DNA of 64,000 bases, taken from positions 4,107,001-4,171,000 of the forward strand of contig NZ_CP088247.1 of NCBI RefSeq assembly GCF_021117295.1, in the 5' to 3' direction. The stretch is from Methylorubrum sp. B1-46 (lineage in GTDB: Bacteria > Pseudomonadota > Alphaproteobacteria > Rhizobiales > Beijerinckiaceae). The notes under the pieces were generated by a model. It worked only from the letters and a program-made list of their open reading frames with translations. It ran no database searches and was not told the DNA's origin. This document shows, one piece after another, positions 17,641-26,616 of the stretch. The translations under genes were made by a program, and so were the position numbers. The stretch's first letter is position 1; every line of letters begins with the position of its first letter.

Positions 17641-19368
17641 TCAGCGGACCTGGTTGAGGAGTTCGGCGCCTTGGGTCACGATCCGCTTGCCCGCGGCGAG
17701 CCCGGAGACGACCAGCACCTGCCCCGCATCGAGCGGCTCGACCCGCACCTCGCGGGGCTCGAAGCGCTCCGGCGCGGTGTGCTCGTAGACGATGCTTTGG
17801 CCGTTGCCGCCACGCACCACGCTCATGCGCGGAAGCGCCAACCCCTTCTGCTGTGCGTCGGTTGCGGCCAGCACGGTGACGAACTGCCCGGTCCGCAGTT
17901 CCGACGGCGCGCCTTCGACGGCGAAGTGCATCGGCACGGCTTGGCTGCGGTCGGCGAGCCCTGCGCCCATGTAGGCGAGGCGCAGCATGCGACCGTCGGC
18001 AAGGCGGGCGGTGGCGTGCTGGCCGCCGGTGAGGGCGTCGAAGCTCAGCGCCTCGATCCAGAGGCGGGTCGGGTCGACGATCTGGAACACCTGCACGCCG
18101 GGGCTCGCCATCTGCCCGGCCACGGCGGTCGCCTCGGCGATCACGCCGTCGACCGGCGCCTTGAGTGCTTCGGGCTGCTGGCGGATTGTGTCGAGGGCGG
18201 CGCGGCGGTCGAGCAGACCCTTCAGCTCGGCCTGGGCGTCCTCCAGTTGCACCTGCGATACGGCGCCGCCCGGTGCGAGCTTGCGGTAACGTTCGACCCG
18301 TCGCTCCGTGACTGCGATCTGCTGGTCGAGTTCGCCCTGGCGTTGGCGCATGTCGGAGGCGTCGACCGCCTGCACCGGCGGCGTGACATAGGCCAGCACC
18401 TCGCCCTTGCGCACCCGCGTGCCGAGCCGCGGGAAGATCCCGGATTCCGGCGGCGAGAGCCGGCCGCCGACCGAGGACTGCACGACCCCGCTGGCACTCG
18501 GATCGGGCACGATGCGCCCCGGCAGCTCGACGGTGCGGCGCATGATGTCGGAGGATGTCACCACCGTGCGCACGGCCAGTACCCTCTGGGTGGGCTTGGG
18601 CACGAAGATCGACCCGTCCGGTTGACGTCGCGCCAAGTCCTGTCCCGCCGGCGCCGGGGCGGCCATGAGGGTGGTTTGCGATCCGGGGGCACTCCCGTGA
18701 CCGTGCCCCTCGCCCGCGAAGGCGCGCGGCGCGAACGCGAGGGCGACGATGAGGGCGACGAGGGCAGTGGCCGGCAAGTAACGGCGCCCCTTCATCAGGA
18801 GCGTGACCGCGATGCCGAGAAGGAAGCCGGTGCTGCCGATGGCCAGCGGCAGCGGGTCGGCCTCCTTCAGGTGGCGCTGAAAGTCGTGGGCCGCGGCGAG
18901 GCCGGATGCCCACGCGGAGACACCCGCCTCAGACTTCGGCGGCGGTGCCTCCCGCACCGTCAACGTGACCGGAAACATGTCGGTTGAGCCTGCCGCGGTC
19001 ACGGTGAAGAGCACCTCGTGCTCGCCGGGGTGCAGGCTCCAATGTGCATCGACCGCGTAGCTGCCGTCCGGCATGGGCGAGGCGGTGAGGGAGCCGTCCG
19101 GCGTCTCGGCTCGGACGACGGCGTCCGTCACAGGCTCGTTGGTGCCCACACGGTCGAGGAACACGGCCAAGCGGCCGCTTCGGACGATGGCGACCAATTC
19201 GAGCGCGTCGGTGCTCGACGTACTGCGCGGCGCTGTAGCCGCCGCCGGAGCCTGCGCCTCGTTGCCGTGGTCGTGCCCCTCATGGGCGACGGCGAGCGTC
19301 GGCGCACCGGCCCAGAGGCCAAACGCCAGGAGAGCCGTCCGCAGGGCGGAGGCGGAGAGAACACGCAT
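17641..19368 (-). CDS. RND adaptor with extra N-terminal membrane-anchored sensor-like domain
   Basis: A 575-residue protein longer than usual adaptors (about 350-450). Residues about 1-28 form a signal peptide followed by HEGHDHGNE. Residues about 50-150 form an Ig-like, FixH/YtkA-like beta domain (DGSYAVDAHWSLHPGEHEV). One or two hydrophobic segments follow around 180-225 (LALIVALAFAPRAFAGEGHGHG), then a normal adaptor core with barrel-sandwich (GGRLSPPESGIFPRLGTRV), helical hairpin and beta-barrel (FQIVDPTRLWIEA). The fusion suggests that a separate FixH-like periplasmic protein, such as the one at 42308-42703 in the Cu module, has been joined to its adaptor. It pairs with the pump at 14401-17628. 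Confidence 0.88.
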   Translation of the reverse strand: MRVLSASALRTALLAFGLWAGAPTLAVAHEGHDHGNEAQAPAAATAPRSTSSTDALELVAIVRSGRLAVFLDRVGTNEPVTDAVVRAETPDGSLTASPMPDGSYAVDAHWSLHPGEHEVLFTVTAAGSTDMFPVTLTVREAPPPKSEAGVSAWASGLAAAHDFQRHLKEADPLPLAIGSTGFLLGIAVTLLMKGRRYLPATALVALIVALAFAPRAFAGEGHGHGSAPGSQTTLMAAPAPAGQDLARRQPDGSIFVPKPTQRVLAVRTVVTSSDIMRRTVELPGRIVPDPSASGVVQSSVGGRLSPPESGIFPRLGTRVRKGEVLAYVTPPVQAVDASDMRQRQGELDQQIAVTERRVERYRKLAPGGAVSQVQLEDAQAELKGLLDRRAALDTIRQQPEALKAPVDGVIAEATAVAGQMASPGVQVFQIVDPTRLWIEALSFDALTGGQHATARLADGRMLRLAYMGAGLADRSQAVPMHFAVEGAPSELRTGQFVTVLAATDAQQKGLALPRMSVVRGGNGQSIVYEHTAPERFEPREVRVEPLDAGQVLVVSGLAAGKRIVTQGAELLNQVR

Positions 19369-19400
19369 GGGATGATCGAGCCTTCGCGTAAAGGAGGCTG

Positions 19401-19425
19401 GCGGCTGTCGTTCACGGACAGCCGC
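19401..19425 (-). promoter_or_regulatory. Hairpin after leader L2
   Basis: GCGGCTGTC (19401-19409) and GACAGCCGC (19417-19425) form a perfect 9-bp stem with a 7-base loop, between the L2 stop and the adaptor start. A second weaker pairing further along the transcript (AGCCT with AGGCT) would cover the GAAGG ribosome-site candidate of the adaptor. There is no U-tract. This fits a leader-controlled translation or attenuation element. Confidence 0.55.
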
Positions 19426-19451
19426 TCAGGGCGCGCGTTGGAGCGCGGACC

Positions 19452-19832
19452 TCAGGCGAAGGTTCGAGGGGGTTCGGGAAGCGTCTCAGGAACCACGCTG
19501 TCGAACGTGACTTTGCGGACGCCAGCCAACGTTCGCTCGGGCTTCCAGGCAACCACGACGGTCAAGCAGTCCCAGCGCGCGAACGACACTGGGCAGCAAA
19601 GGCCGCAAGGACCAGCCACCGACTCTTCGGCGCTTCGGTCGGCATGGCCCACCATGTCGTCAACCTGACCTGGCCCTCCGGTCACTTGGTACCCGACCGA
19701 GACGGACGTGTCGTGTCCGACGTGAAGCTCCCCCGCGTGCGAGTGTCCCGCACCCGCCACCGAAAAGGCGGCAAGCGACACGATCTGGAAGACCGTGAGC
19801 AACGAACGCCAAAAGGACCGGGTGGCCGACAT
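19452..19832 (-). CDS. Exported Cys/His leader protein L2 with PPRTFA tail
   Basis: A 126-residue protein with a signal peptide (SLLTVFQIVSLAAFSVAGAG) then HSHAGELHVGHD, a Cys cluster (GPCGLCCPVSFARWDC) and the tail LPEPPRTFA. The ATG at 19832 is placed at the beginning of the signal peptide. It heads the minus-strand RND operon and is followed by a strong hairpin. The tail is nearly identical to that of leader L5 (57913), and the CCP motif is also shared. It is probably a CutF/CruR-like nascent-chain metal sensor; a periplasmic metal-binding protein is the alternative. Confidence 0.72.
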   Translation of the reverse strand: MSATRSFWRSLLTVFQIVSLAAFSVAGAGHSHAGELHVGHDTSVSVGYQVTGGPGQVDDMVGHADRSAEESVAGPCGLCCPVSFARWDCLTVVVAWKPERTLAGVRKVTFDSVVPETLPEPPRTFA

Positions 19833-20260
19833 GATGCGGGGTGCATAGCACATCCACGCGGGCAGACCATGAGCTATTTGGCGCTCAACGAGTGGCGCCC
19901 CGACGAAAGTCCTTGGATGTATCCGCCCCAACCGTTCGGTCCGGTGAGCGAGGTTCAAATCCGGGCACCGGCGGGGCCGGCCGCCGGTAGGGGGTTAGGT
20001 CCCGGCCGCCATTCCGGCCGCCTTGGTGTCAGGGGTGAGGTTGTTCGCGTGCAGGGCGCGACTTCGCCCGCCGGGCTTCGTGCTCGGAGGCCATGGCCTC
20101 CGTCAGCGCGTACACTCTGGTCGCAGATTGGGAACAAACAAGGAACCTGGCGGTTGCGACTCCCGAAGCTGGGCTTAACCGGTCTGACTGGGCGTCGGAC
20201 GCGATCCAGCCTCGCAAGATGGGCTCCATTCCAGGACCATCCCGGCTGCAGGAGGGGGGC
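19833..20260. other. Gene-free stretch between RND module and defence-like island
   Basis: About 430 nt with no convincing gene. It is expected to hold the promoter of the minus-strand leader operon and that of the plus-strand DUF2235 gene. A GGTTCAAATCC string near 19951 looks like a tRNA T-loop, but the flanks do not form a T-stem or an acceptor. Direct copies of CGGCCGCC occur near 20005 and 20020. Confidence 0.5.
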
Positions 20261-21757
20261 GTGGCTAAGAACATCGTGGTCTTCTCGGATGGCACCGGCC
20301 AGGAAGGTGGCCTCCGCGAGGAACAGCGCCTCAGCAACGTCTACAAGCTCTACCGCGTCTGCCGGGTCGGGCCGGACAGCGGCATCGACCCGCGCGAGCA
20401 GGTCGCCTTCTACGACGCCGGCCTCGGCACGGACGGCTCGGCCCCGGGTTTCGTCGGTGCCTACCGCCGACTGCAGAAGCTGCTGTCCTCGGTGACCGGC
20501 CTGGGCATCACGAAGAACATCGCCGACTGCTACGAGTTCGCCATCAACCACTACGAGCCCGGCGACCGCATCTACCTGATCGGCTTCAGCCGAGGGGCCT
20601 ACACGGCCCGTTGCGTGGCCAACGTTCTGTTCCTGTGCGGCGTCCCGACGAAAGTGCCGGGCGGAGACCTTCCACGCTTCCGCAAGGCGACGCGGGACAT
20701 CGCGGATGAGGCGGTGATCAAGGTCTATGAGTACGGCGCGGGTTCACCCCGGGGCGGCGACTACGAGAAGGACCGGTTCGAGTTGGCGAGGCGATTCCGG
20801 CGCAAGTACGGGTCGGGTGACGACCTTTCCTCGAACGTGGCACCGCACTTCATCGGCGTGTTCGACACCGTCGCCTCGCTCGGCGCGACCGGACCCAAGT
20901 GGTGGGGCATTGCGGCCGGCCTGACGATCCTGGCCGTGCTGGTTGCAGCCGTGCCCGCCGTCTTGTCCGACCTAGCGTTCGGCACCGGCTACTGGCGCCC
21001 GTTCCTGGCCACCCTCTCGCTCACTGCGGCGTTCGTCCTCTGGCGTTGGCTGCCGACAGCGGTCAAGACCATCACCGACTCACCGGTGAACGGGAAGGCG
21101 CGCTGGCACATCGCGCAATGGCGCTCCGGGAACTACGACCAACTGCTGAGCGGCCATGTCGGCTATGCCCGGCATGCCCTCTCCATCGACGAGACCCGCG
21201 CCGACTTCCCGCGGGTCAGGTGGGGCAGCCGGGACGGGGTGCGGAAAAAGGTCCAGGGCGAGCCCGATCCGCTCATCCAGATGTGGTTCGCCGGCAACCA
21301 CTCCGACATCGGCGGCAGCTACCCCGAAGCCGAGAGCCGGCTGTCCGACGTCGCGTTGCAGTGGATGGTGGAGCAGGCCACCAAGATCCCGGATCCGCTT
21401 CGGGTCGACGGGATGGTGTCCGAAGAGCCCGGTACCGGCCGGCTGCACCTGCATCCGGCGTCCGATGGCATGCAGCACTGCGAGGTCGCAGGCATGCACG
21501 ACTCCATCGCCGGCATCCTTCCCCGCTGGCTGTCCCGTCGGATGGGATGGCTGGGATGGCCGGTGAAGGTCCGGGAGATCCCGGAGGATGCCCTGGTCCA
21601 CCCGAGCGTCAGGGAAAGATTCGATCTGGCCGAGGTGACCCAATGTGATGGGAAAGGTCCTTATAGGCCGTTGGCGTTGGCGAACCACCGGGACTTCAGG
21701 ACCGCTTATGCGCCGGGCTCGCCAAACCCAGGGGCAGCGAAATCCGGCATCGTCTAG
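20261..21757 (+). CDS. DUF2235 alpha/beta hydrolase with internal membrane segments (Tle1-like)
   Basis: A 498-residue protein with the DUF2235 fold seen in Tle1-type phospholipases. The start is a GTG at 20261 with a GGAGG site just upstream, giving VAKNIVVFSDGTGQEGG as the first strand. Candidate catalytic triad: Ser110 in GFSRG, Asp202 in VFDTVASLG and His347 in GNHSDIGG. Two hydrophobic helices lie about residues 212-233 and 247-267, between the catalytic Asp and His, so it may be membrane-attached. It is 66 nt before the OLD-type gene on the same strand. No type VI secretion genes are present, so a defence or membrane-damaging effector role in an operon is more likely; this is inference. 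Confidence 0.85.
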   Translation: MAKNIVVFSDGTGQEGGLREEQRLSNVYKLYRVCRVGPDSGIDPREQVAFYDAGLGTDGSAPGFVGAYRRLQKLLSSVTGLGITKNIADCYEFAINHYEPGDRIYLIGFSRGAYTARCVANVLFLCGVPTKVPGGDLPRFRKATRDIADEAVIKVYEYGAGSPRGGDYEKDRFELARRFRRKYGSGDDLSSNVAPHFIGVFDTVASLGATGPKWWGIAAGLTILAVLVAAVPAVLSDLAFGTGYWRPFLATLSLTAAFVLWRWLPTAVKTITDSPVNGKARWHIAQWRSGNYDQLLSGHVGYARHALSIDETRADFPRVRWGSRDGVRKKVQGEPDPLIQMWFAGNHSDIGGSYPEAESRLSDVALQWMVEQATKIPDPLRVDGMVSEEPGTGRLHLHPASDGMQHCEVAGMHDSIAGILPRWLSRRMGWLGWPVKVREIPEDALVHPSVRERFDLAEVTQCDGKGPYRPLALANHRDFRTAYAPGSPNPGAAKSGIV

Positions 21758-21823
21758 CAGACCAATCTGCGATTGCAGTTGCTTGGCCATCCGCGAAGCT
21801 GCGGACCGACTACGAGGGATGGA

Positions 21824-23830
21824 ATGAGGCTCGACAGTTTCAGGGTCACCAATTTTCGCAGCGTCGAGGATTCGGAAGAGGTCACGCTCGGCGACATGGT
21901 CTGTCTTGTCGGCAAGAACGAGGCTGGCAAGACCGCCCTCCTTCAAGCCTTGGCCGGCCTGAATCCCCACCCGGCGACACCAACGGTATTCGATAGGGAA
22001 CGGGACTACCCCAGGCGGCACCTGAACGAGTACGACGCACGGCATCCGAAGGAGGAGGGCGAGGCAATCGTCATCACGTCCAAATGGTCCCTATCGCCCG
22101 AGGATGTGGCGACGCTGGCCGAAGCGTTGGGCCCCGACTGTCTCCGGTCGCGTCAGATCACCCTCTCGCGCCGCTACGACGACGAAACCTTCCGCATCGA
22201 CGTTCCGCTGAACTACCCGGCCATCGCCGAGTACCTGATGGCCAGCCACGGCCTCGGCGAAACCGTCAGGGAACCGCTTGCGGAAGCCACAACCACGGAC
22301 ATGCTCCGAAAGGCGTTGGAGGCGTTGGCGGAGCCGACGCCGGACCAAGTCGCGCTCCTGGAAACGATCAGGTCGTTCCCCGGCCAGAACGCGGTGGGTT
22401 TCGTTGGGAGCTACATCCGCTCCGTGACGCCCCAGTTCATGTACTTTTCGTATTACGACCGCATGGCCGGGCAAATCCGGGTCGACGACATCGTACGCAA
22501 CGGGGACGCACCGTACCACCATCCCGGACATCCGCATGGAAACACGCATTTGGACGTCGGCGAGAGGGTTTTCCTCGACTTCCTCGAATTCGCCGGGACC
22601 TCGGTGGAGGAGATCAAGGCGTCGACGACCTACGAGTCGCTGAACGCCAAGTGTGAATCCGCATCGAACGCCATCACCGACCAATTGCAGGAATACTGGA
22701 CGTAGAACGCGTTCCTGGAGCTTGAGGTCAGGGTCACGAAGGCGGAAGCGGGCGACCCCGCCCCGTTCAACGCCGGCGCGATCGCCCGCGCCCGTGTCAG
22801 GAACACCCTTCACAGGGTGACGGTGCCGTTCTCGGAGCGTAGCGCCGGGTTCATCTGGTTCTTCTCGTTCCTGGTGAAGTTCGCGCAGGTAAGCAAGCGT
22901 GGGGGCAACCAGATACTCCTGCTGGACGAGCCGGGGCTGACCCTCCACGGCAAGGCCCAGGCCGATCTGCTGCGGTACTTCGCCGACCGACTCCTGCCGA
23001 AGCACCAAGTGGTCTTCTCCACGCATTCGCCCTTCATGGTGCCGCCCGACGACCTGACGCTCTCCCGGATCATCGAGGACCAGGTCGAGCAGAAGCGTCC
23101 AGGCTTCTGGACGACGAAGGGTACCAAGGTCAGGGGCGACGTGCTCGCCACGGACCCGGACACCCTCTTCCCCCTCCAGGCCGCCTTGGGCTACGACGTC
23201 ACCCAGGCGCTGTTCATCGGCAAGCACACCCTGCTGGTCGAGGGACCGGGCGACATCCTGTTCCTCAAGGCCCTGTCGGCTCAGCTGAAGCGACGGCGAC
23301 GGACCGCGCTCGACCCCCGCTGGACGATCTGTCCGGCCGGTGGGCTCGACAAGATCCAGTCGTTCGTCTCCCTGTTCAAGGGCGCGAACCTACACCTGGC
23401 GGTGATGTCCGACAGAGCCCAGGGCGACAAGCGCAAGCTTGAGCAGCTCAAGGCCGCCGGTGCCATACCAGAGAGCCGCATCATGAATTATCCCGACGTG
23501 CTCGGCATCGCCGAGGGCGACGTCGAGGACATATTCGAGCCCGAGACCTATGTCGGCATTGTCAACGGCGCCTTCGAGCTCAAGGGGCGTTCCGCACTGA
23601 CCCTAGCCAAGCTTGACAAGGATGCACCGGGCCCCGGCCGGCTGGTGAAGCGCATGGAGACGGTGTTCAGGATCCTCCCGGCATCCACGCCGGAATTCGA
23701 CCACTTCAGCCCGGCTGATTGGCTCATCCGCAATCCCAGTTTCCTGGACGGAAACGGCCCTGGCGTCGTGACGACCCTCGACAACGGTGAGAAGGTCATC
23801 GAGGCCATCAACGCTGCTTTGCCACGGTAA
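21824..23830 (+). pseudogene. OLD-family ATPase/TOPRIM gene with in-frame amber codon
   Basis: One 668-codon frame interrupted once, at codon 294 (TAG at 22703-22705), between YWT and NAFLEL. Before it are a Walker A motif (GKNEAGKT, residues 30-37) and an ABC/SMC-like ATPase half. After it come GFIWFFSF, Walker B (ILLLDEPG, D368-E369), a switch His (FSTHSPF, H401) and a TOPRIM domain with E473 and D477 (VEGPGDILF). OLD-family ATPase-nucleases act in anti-phage defence. Family members usually have Gln at this place, so a CAG to TAG change is likely. Frame and protein-like sequence continue with no shift, suggesting recent inactivation, a suppressed stop or a sequencing error. A split into two subunits starting at GTG 22817 is possible but would lose conserved residues. 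Confidence 0.85.
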
Positions 23831-24283
23831 CCGGTCAACCCGACGCTTTTCACCGCGACAGGCGACCCGAGCGCCTCGCCCGCACGAAGGGCCGGCAACA
23901 GTCGTCAGTGGACGCTCTATTGCACCGTATATCCCTGCCATAACTGTGCCCGGCACCTCGTCACCGCCGGGGTGAAGCGGGTCTATTACGTCGAGCCTTA
24001 CGTGAAGAGCCTCGCGGTCGAGCTTCACTCCGACACCATCGTTACGGAACTTCCGCAACGGCCCAAGGACGGAAAGGCGCCGACCCAGGCCCAGATGGTC
24101 ATCGTTCCATTCACCGGCGTCGGCGAGCGAATGCATGAGGATTTCTTCATCAAGAAAGGTGATCTGAAGGACGAGCACGGCACGTTCGTGCCTCCCGGCG
24201 GGGGCCTGCCCGAACATGCCGTCCGGCTGCGTGACTTGGCCTCCGTCGAGAGGCGTGCCGCCTCCTTGGTCCCGGAAGCCTGA
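23831..24283 (+). pseudogene. C-terminal remnant of a dCTP/dCMP deaminase-like gene
   Basis: This frame opens directly after the OLD-type stop codon with no usable start until a GTG at 23972. It includes a zinc-site segment LYCTVYPCHNCARHLVTAG (Cys codons at 23936 and 23945) and VYYVEPYVKSLAVELHSD, which match the C-terminal half of anti-phage dCTP deaminases of the cytidine/deoxycytidylate deaminase superfamily. The upstream HAE motif of the catalytic site and any N-terminal NTPase domain are missing, so the gene is 5'-truncated. A short in-frame protein from 23972 would lack all zinc ligands. Its place between other broken genes supports decay of a defence operon. Confidence 0.75.
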
Positions 24284-24285
24284 CG

Positions 24286-24807
24286 ATGGCCGAACGCAAG
24301 ATCCTCAGCTTCCCGACCCGGGCGCTGGCGCCGCATGCCGTCCCGTCCATGCCGGACCTGCAATACACCCTCTTCCCCGGCCAGGACGACTGAGAGGGCG
24401 CCGTCGCCTTCGTCGACATCGAGGGGCTGACGGAGGAGCCTCTGCTGCGCCTGATTGCGACCAACGCCGCGCGGGCACTCGTCGATCTGAGGCCGCGACC
24501 CGTCTTCCAGCGTCCCCGCTTCCGGCACAAGAACGTCGTCTTCTACCTGCACGACCGGGACATCCGGTACGTCGAGTTCGCGCTGATGGCGCGCTGGCCA
24601 TCCCGGGACAAGGCCGTTGCCGCGATGCATTCCTCCGAGGCATACGCCAAGATCGAGCCGGTCCTCGAACACGGGCTGGCCATCTGCCTCTACGACCAGT
24701 CCGCCGAGGACCTCGGCTGGCTCGATGAGATGCGGCGCCTGCTCAGGCATTCGAAGGGATATCGGGCCGAGGTGAACCCGCGCTCCTTGACCGGCATGCC
24801 GGTCTGA
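24286..24807 (+). pseudogene. DUF488-like gene with in-frame opal codon
   Basis: A 173-codon frame starting ATG 2 nt after the deaminase remnant stop. It is interrupted by TGA at 24391-24393 after GQDD and then continues protein-like to 24807. The segment ALVDLRPRPVFQRPRFRHKNV and the following HDRDIRYVEF resemble the DUF488 pattern of LVDVR, a Pro-Arg stretch and GIxY. A GGA to TGA change would restore it. Its tight spacing indicates the same operon as the OLD-type and deaminase genes. Assignment to DUF488 is by eye and moderate. Confidence 0.6.
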
Positions 24808-24903
24808 GGGGGTCTTCGACTTCCAACCGCTCGGAGACATGGTTGCCTTGTCCGGGAATCGAGTAGTAGACGGGTATATCAGCCTGCCTTAGGGCAATTG
24901 CGA

Positions 24904-24951
24904 GCTTATGTTGTTTTAAACGACACAAGAGGTTATTATGTCGATATAAGC
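24904..24951. promoter_or_regulatory. AT-rich dyad upstream of the Fic gene
   Basis: Nested inverted arms GCTTAT (24904-24909) with ATAAGC (24946-24951), and CGACA (24921-24925) with TGTCG (24939-24943), lie 30 nt before the GTG of the wHTH-Fic gene in unusually AT-rich DNA. This is a reasonable promoter/operator region. AbiEi-type antitoxins bind inverted repeats in their own promoters, so self-regulation is plausible but inferred. Confidence 0.4.
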
Positions 24952-24981
24952 GACGGGGCTTCCGCCGCCCGGGGGCGTTAA

Positions 24982-26616
24982 GTGGCTACGACGCACGGTG
25001 ATCTGATCCTCACGCGAGGCGACCCGCAACGCGACCGGTCCCTTCAGCGGCAGGCCGCCGCCGGCAAGCTCCGGCGGGTCGGCGACGGCATCTATGCGGT
25101 GTGCAACGGTCGTCCCGTCGAAGAGATTGTCTGCGGCGGATGGGCTCCCATCCTCGCTCGATACGCGCCTGGTGCCGTGCTCAGGGGCCGGACTGCCCTG
25201 CAGAGGAATCCCTGGCGTGAGCGCGGGCCGGACGGGCGCGTCGTCTTCCCGGGCTGGGTGTTCGCGACCGATCCGCACGGGAAGGCCCGCAGGCGGTTGT
25301 CACTGCCCGGCTTGGAAATCAGAACCTTCCCCGGTCCAGGGCCGTTGGAGGGGGACATGTCCTTCCTCGGGGTCTACCTTCCGAGCGACGCGCGCGCCCT
25401 GCTGGAGAACCTGCAGGCATCACGCGCACGGAGTGGGCCTAGCCGCACCGTCGGAAGGGAAGGCGTCGAACGAGAGGTCGAGCGGTTGCTGAAGACCGCC
25501 CATGAGGACGGTCTCCGGGAGATCCGGCAGCGGGCCGAGTGCATCGCAGGCTCGCTTGGGGCGGAACAGGAACTGCAGGTCCTCCTCGATATCATCGGGA
25601 CCATCCTCGGAACGCGCAAAGCCGGTTTGGTCGCAAGGGACGTGGCCGCGCGGCGCCGGCCGGACGACCCCTACGACCCCGAGTGCATGGAGCGCCTCAA
25701 GGTCTTGGCGATGACCCTCGGGCGCGTCGCGCCCGACTTGGCCGACCCGCACGTCGGTCCCGGCGAGCGGGACTGCACGTCATTCGTCGAGGCGTACTTC
25801 ACCAACTACATCGAGGGCACGCGCTTCCTCGTCGACAAGGCGCGGCGCATCGTGTTCGAGCACGAACCGGCCGATGGGCGGCCGCAGGACGGTCGCGACG
25901 TGACGCAAACCTTTGCCCAGGTCGCGAGCATCGTGCCGGGCGAGGCGCGCGCATCGTCCGTCGATGAGTTCATGGCCGAGATCCGCGAGCGGAACGCGCG
26001 GTTGCTCGACGCGCGCCCCGACAAGAAGCCGGGCGAGTTCAAGGAGGATGCCAACAGCGCCGGCAACACCGTCTTCGTGTTGCCTGACCTCGTCAAGGGG
26101 ACTCTGCGCGAGGGTTTCGCCATGCTGCGCGACCTGCAGGCCCCGTTCGCCCGCGGCGTGTTCGCCCACACCCTCATCGTCCTCGTCCATCCCTTCAACG
26201 ACGGCAACGGTCGGACCGCCCGCATCATGATGACGAAGGAATTGGTCGGCGGGGGGAAGTCGCGAATCGTGGTGCCGACCATCTACCGGTCGGACTACAT
26301 CGGGGGGTTGCGGGCGCTTACCGCACCCGGCGCCGCTCAAGCCGCGCCCCTCGTGCGCGCGATGCTGCGGTGCCAGTCCGTCACGGCCCGCATCGCTTCG
26401 CCGGACCTCGACGAAACGTTGCGCCTTTGGGCCTCAACACACGCTTTTCTGGAAGACGAGAAGAACGCGAGGTTCACCGACCCGAACGTCAACGTGGACA
26501 TCGTATGGCGGCGAGGCATCCCGGCCCCCGCCTCCTACTGGCAGGAACTCGACTTGACGGCCCAACTCCAGGACGATGTCACCGGCCTGATACCCCTTGA
26601 ACATCAAGTCGTATAG
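24982..26616 (+). CDS. AbiEi-like winged helix fused to Fic domain
   Basis: A 544-residue protein starting at GTG. Residues about 1-40 look like the winged-helix head of AbiEi-type antitoxins (LQRQAAAGKLRRVGDGIYAV), followed by a linker region to about 240. The C-terminal half is a Fic AMP-transferase: inhibitory helix T274-N-Y-I-E-G279 (class II position) and catalytic loop HPFNDGNGR at residues 403-411 with invariant His. Fic enzymes transfer AMP or related groups to proteins. The intact HPFxxGNGR predicts activity, held in check by its own inhibitory helix. It lies just downstream of the decayed OLD/deaminase cluster. It may be a single-chain toxin-antitoxin-like regulator or defence effector. 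Note that the gene is unbroken, unlike its three upstream neighbours. Confidence 0.88.
   Translation: MATTHGDLILTRGDPQRDRSLQRQAAAGKLRRVGDGIYAVCNGRPVEEIVCGGWAPILARYAPGAVLRGRTALQRNPWRERGPDGRVVFPGWVFATDPHGKARRRLSLPGLEIRTFPGPGPLEGDMSFLGVYLPSDARALLENLQASRARSGPSRTVGREGVEREVERLLKTAHEDGLREIRQRAECIAGSLGAEQELQVLLDIIGTILGTRKAGLVARDVAARRRPDDPYDPECMERLKVLAMTLGRVAPDLADPHVGPGERDCTSFVEAYFTNYIEGTRFLVDKARRIVFEHEPADGRPQDGRDVTQTFAQVASIVPGEARASSVDEFMAEIRERNARLLDARPDKKPGEFKEDANSAGNTVFVLPDLVKGTLREGFAMLRDLQAPFARGVFAHTLIVLVHPFNDGNGRTARIMMTKELVGGGKSRIVVPTIYRSDYIGGLRALTAPGAAQAAPLVRAMLRCQSVTARIASPDLDETLRLWASTHAFLEDEKNARFTDPNVNVDIVWRRGIPAPASYWQELDLTAQLQDDVTGLIPLEHQVV

Noticed and set aside
19945..19985. GGTTCAAATCC resembling a tRNA T-loop, possibly an attachment site
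   Set aside because: The flanking bases do not form a T-stem, and no anticodon arm, D-arm or acceptor pairing was found upstream.
22817..23830. Separate second subunit starting at GTG 22817 of the OLD-type protein
   Set aside because: The sequence between the TAG and this GTG is conserved-looking and in the same frame, so a nonsense change within one gene explains the data better.
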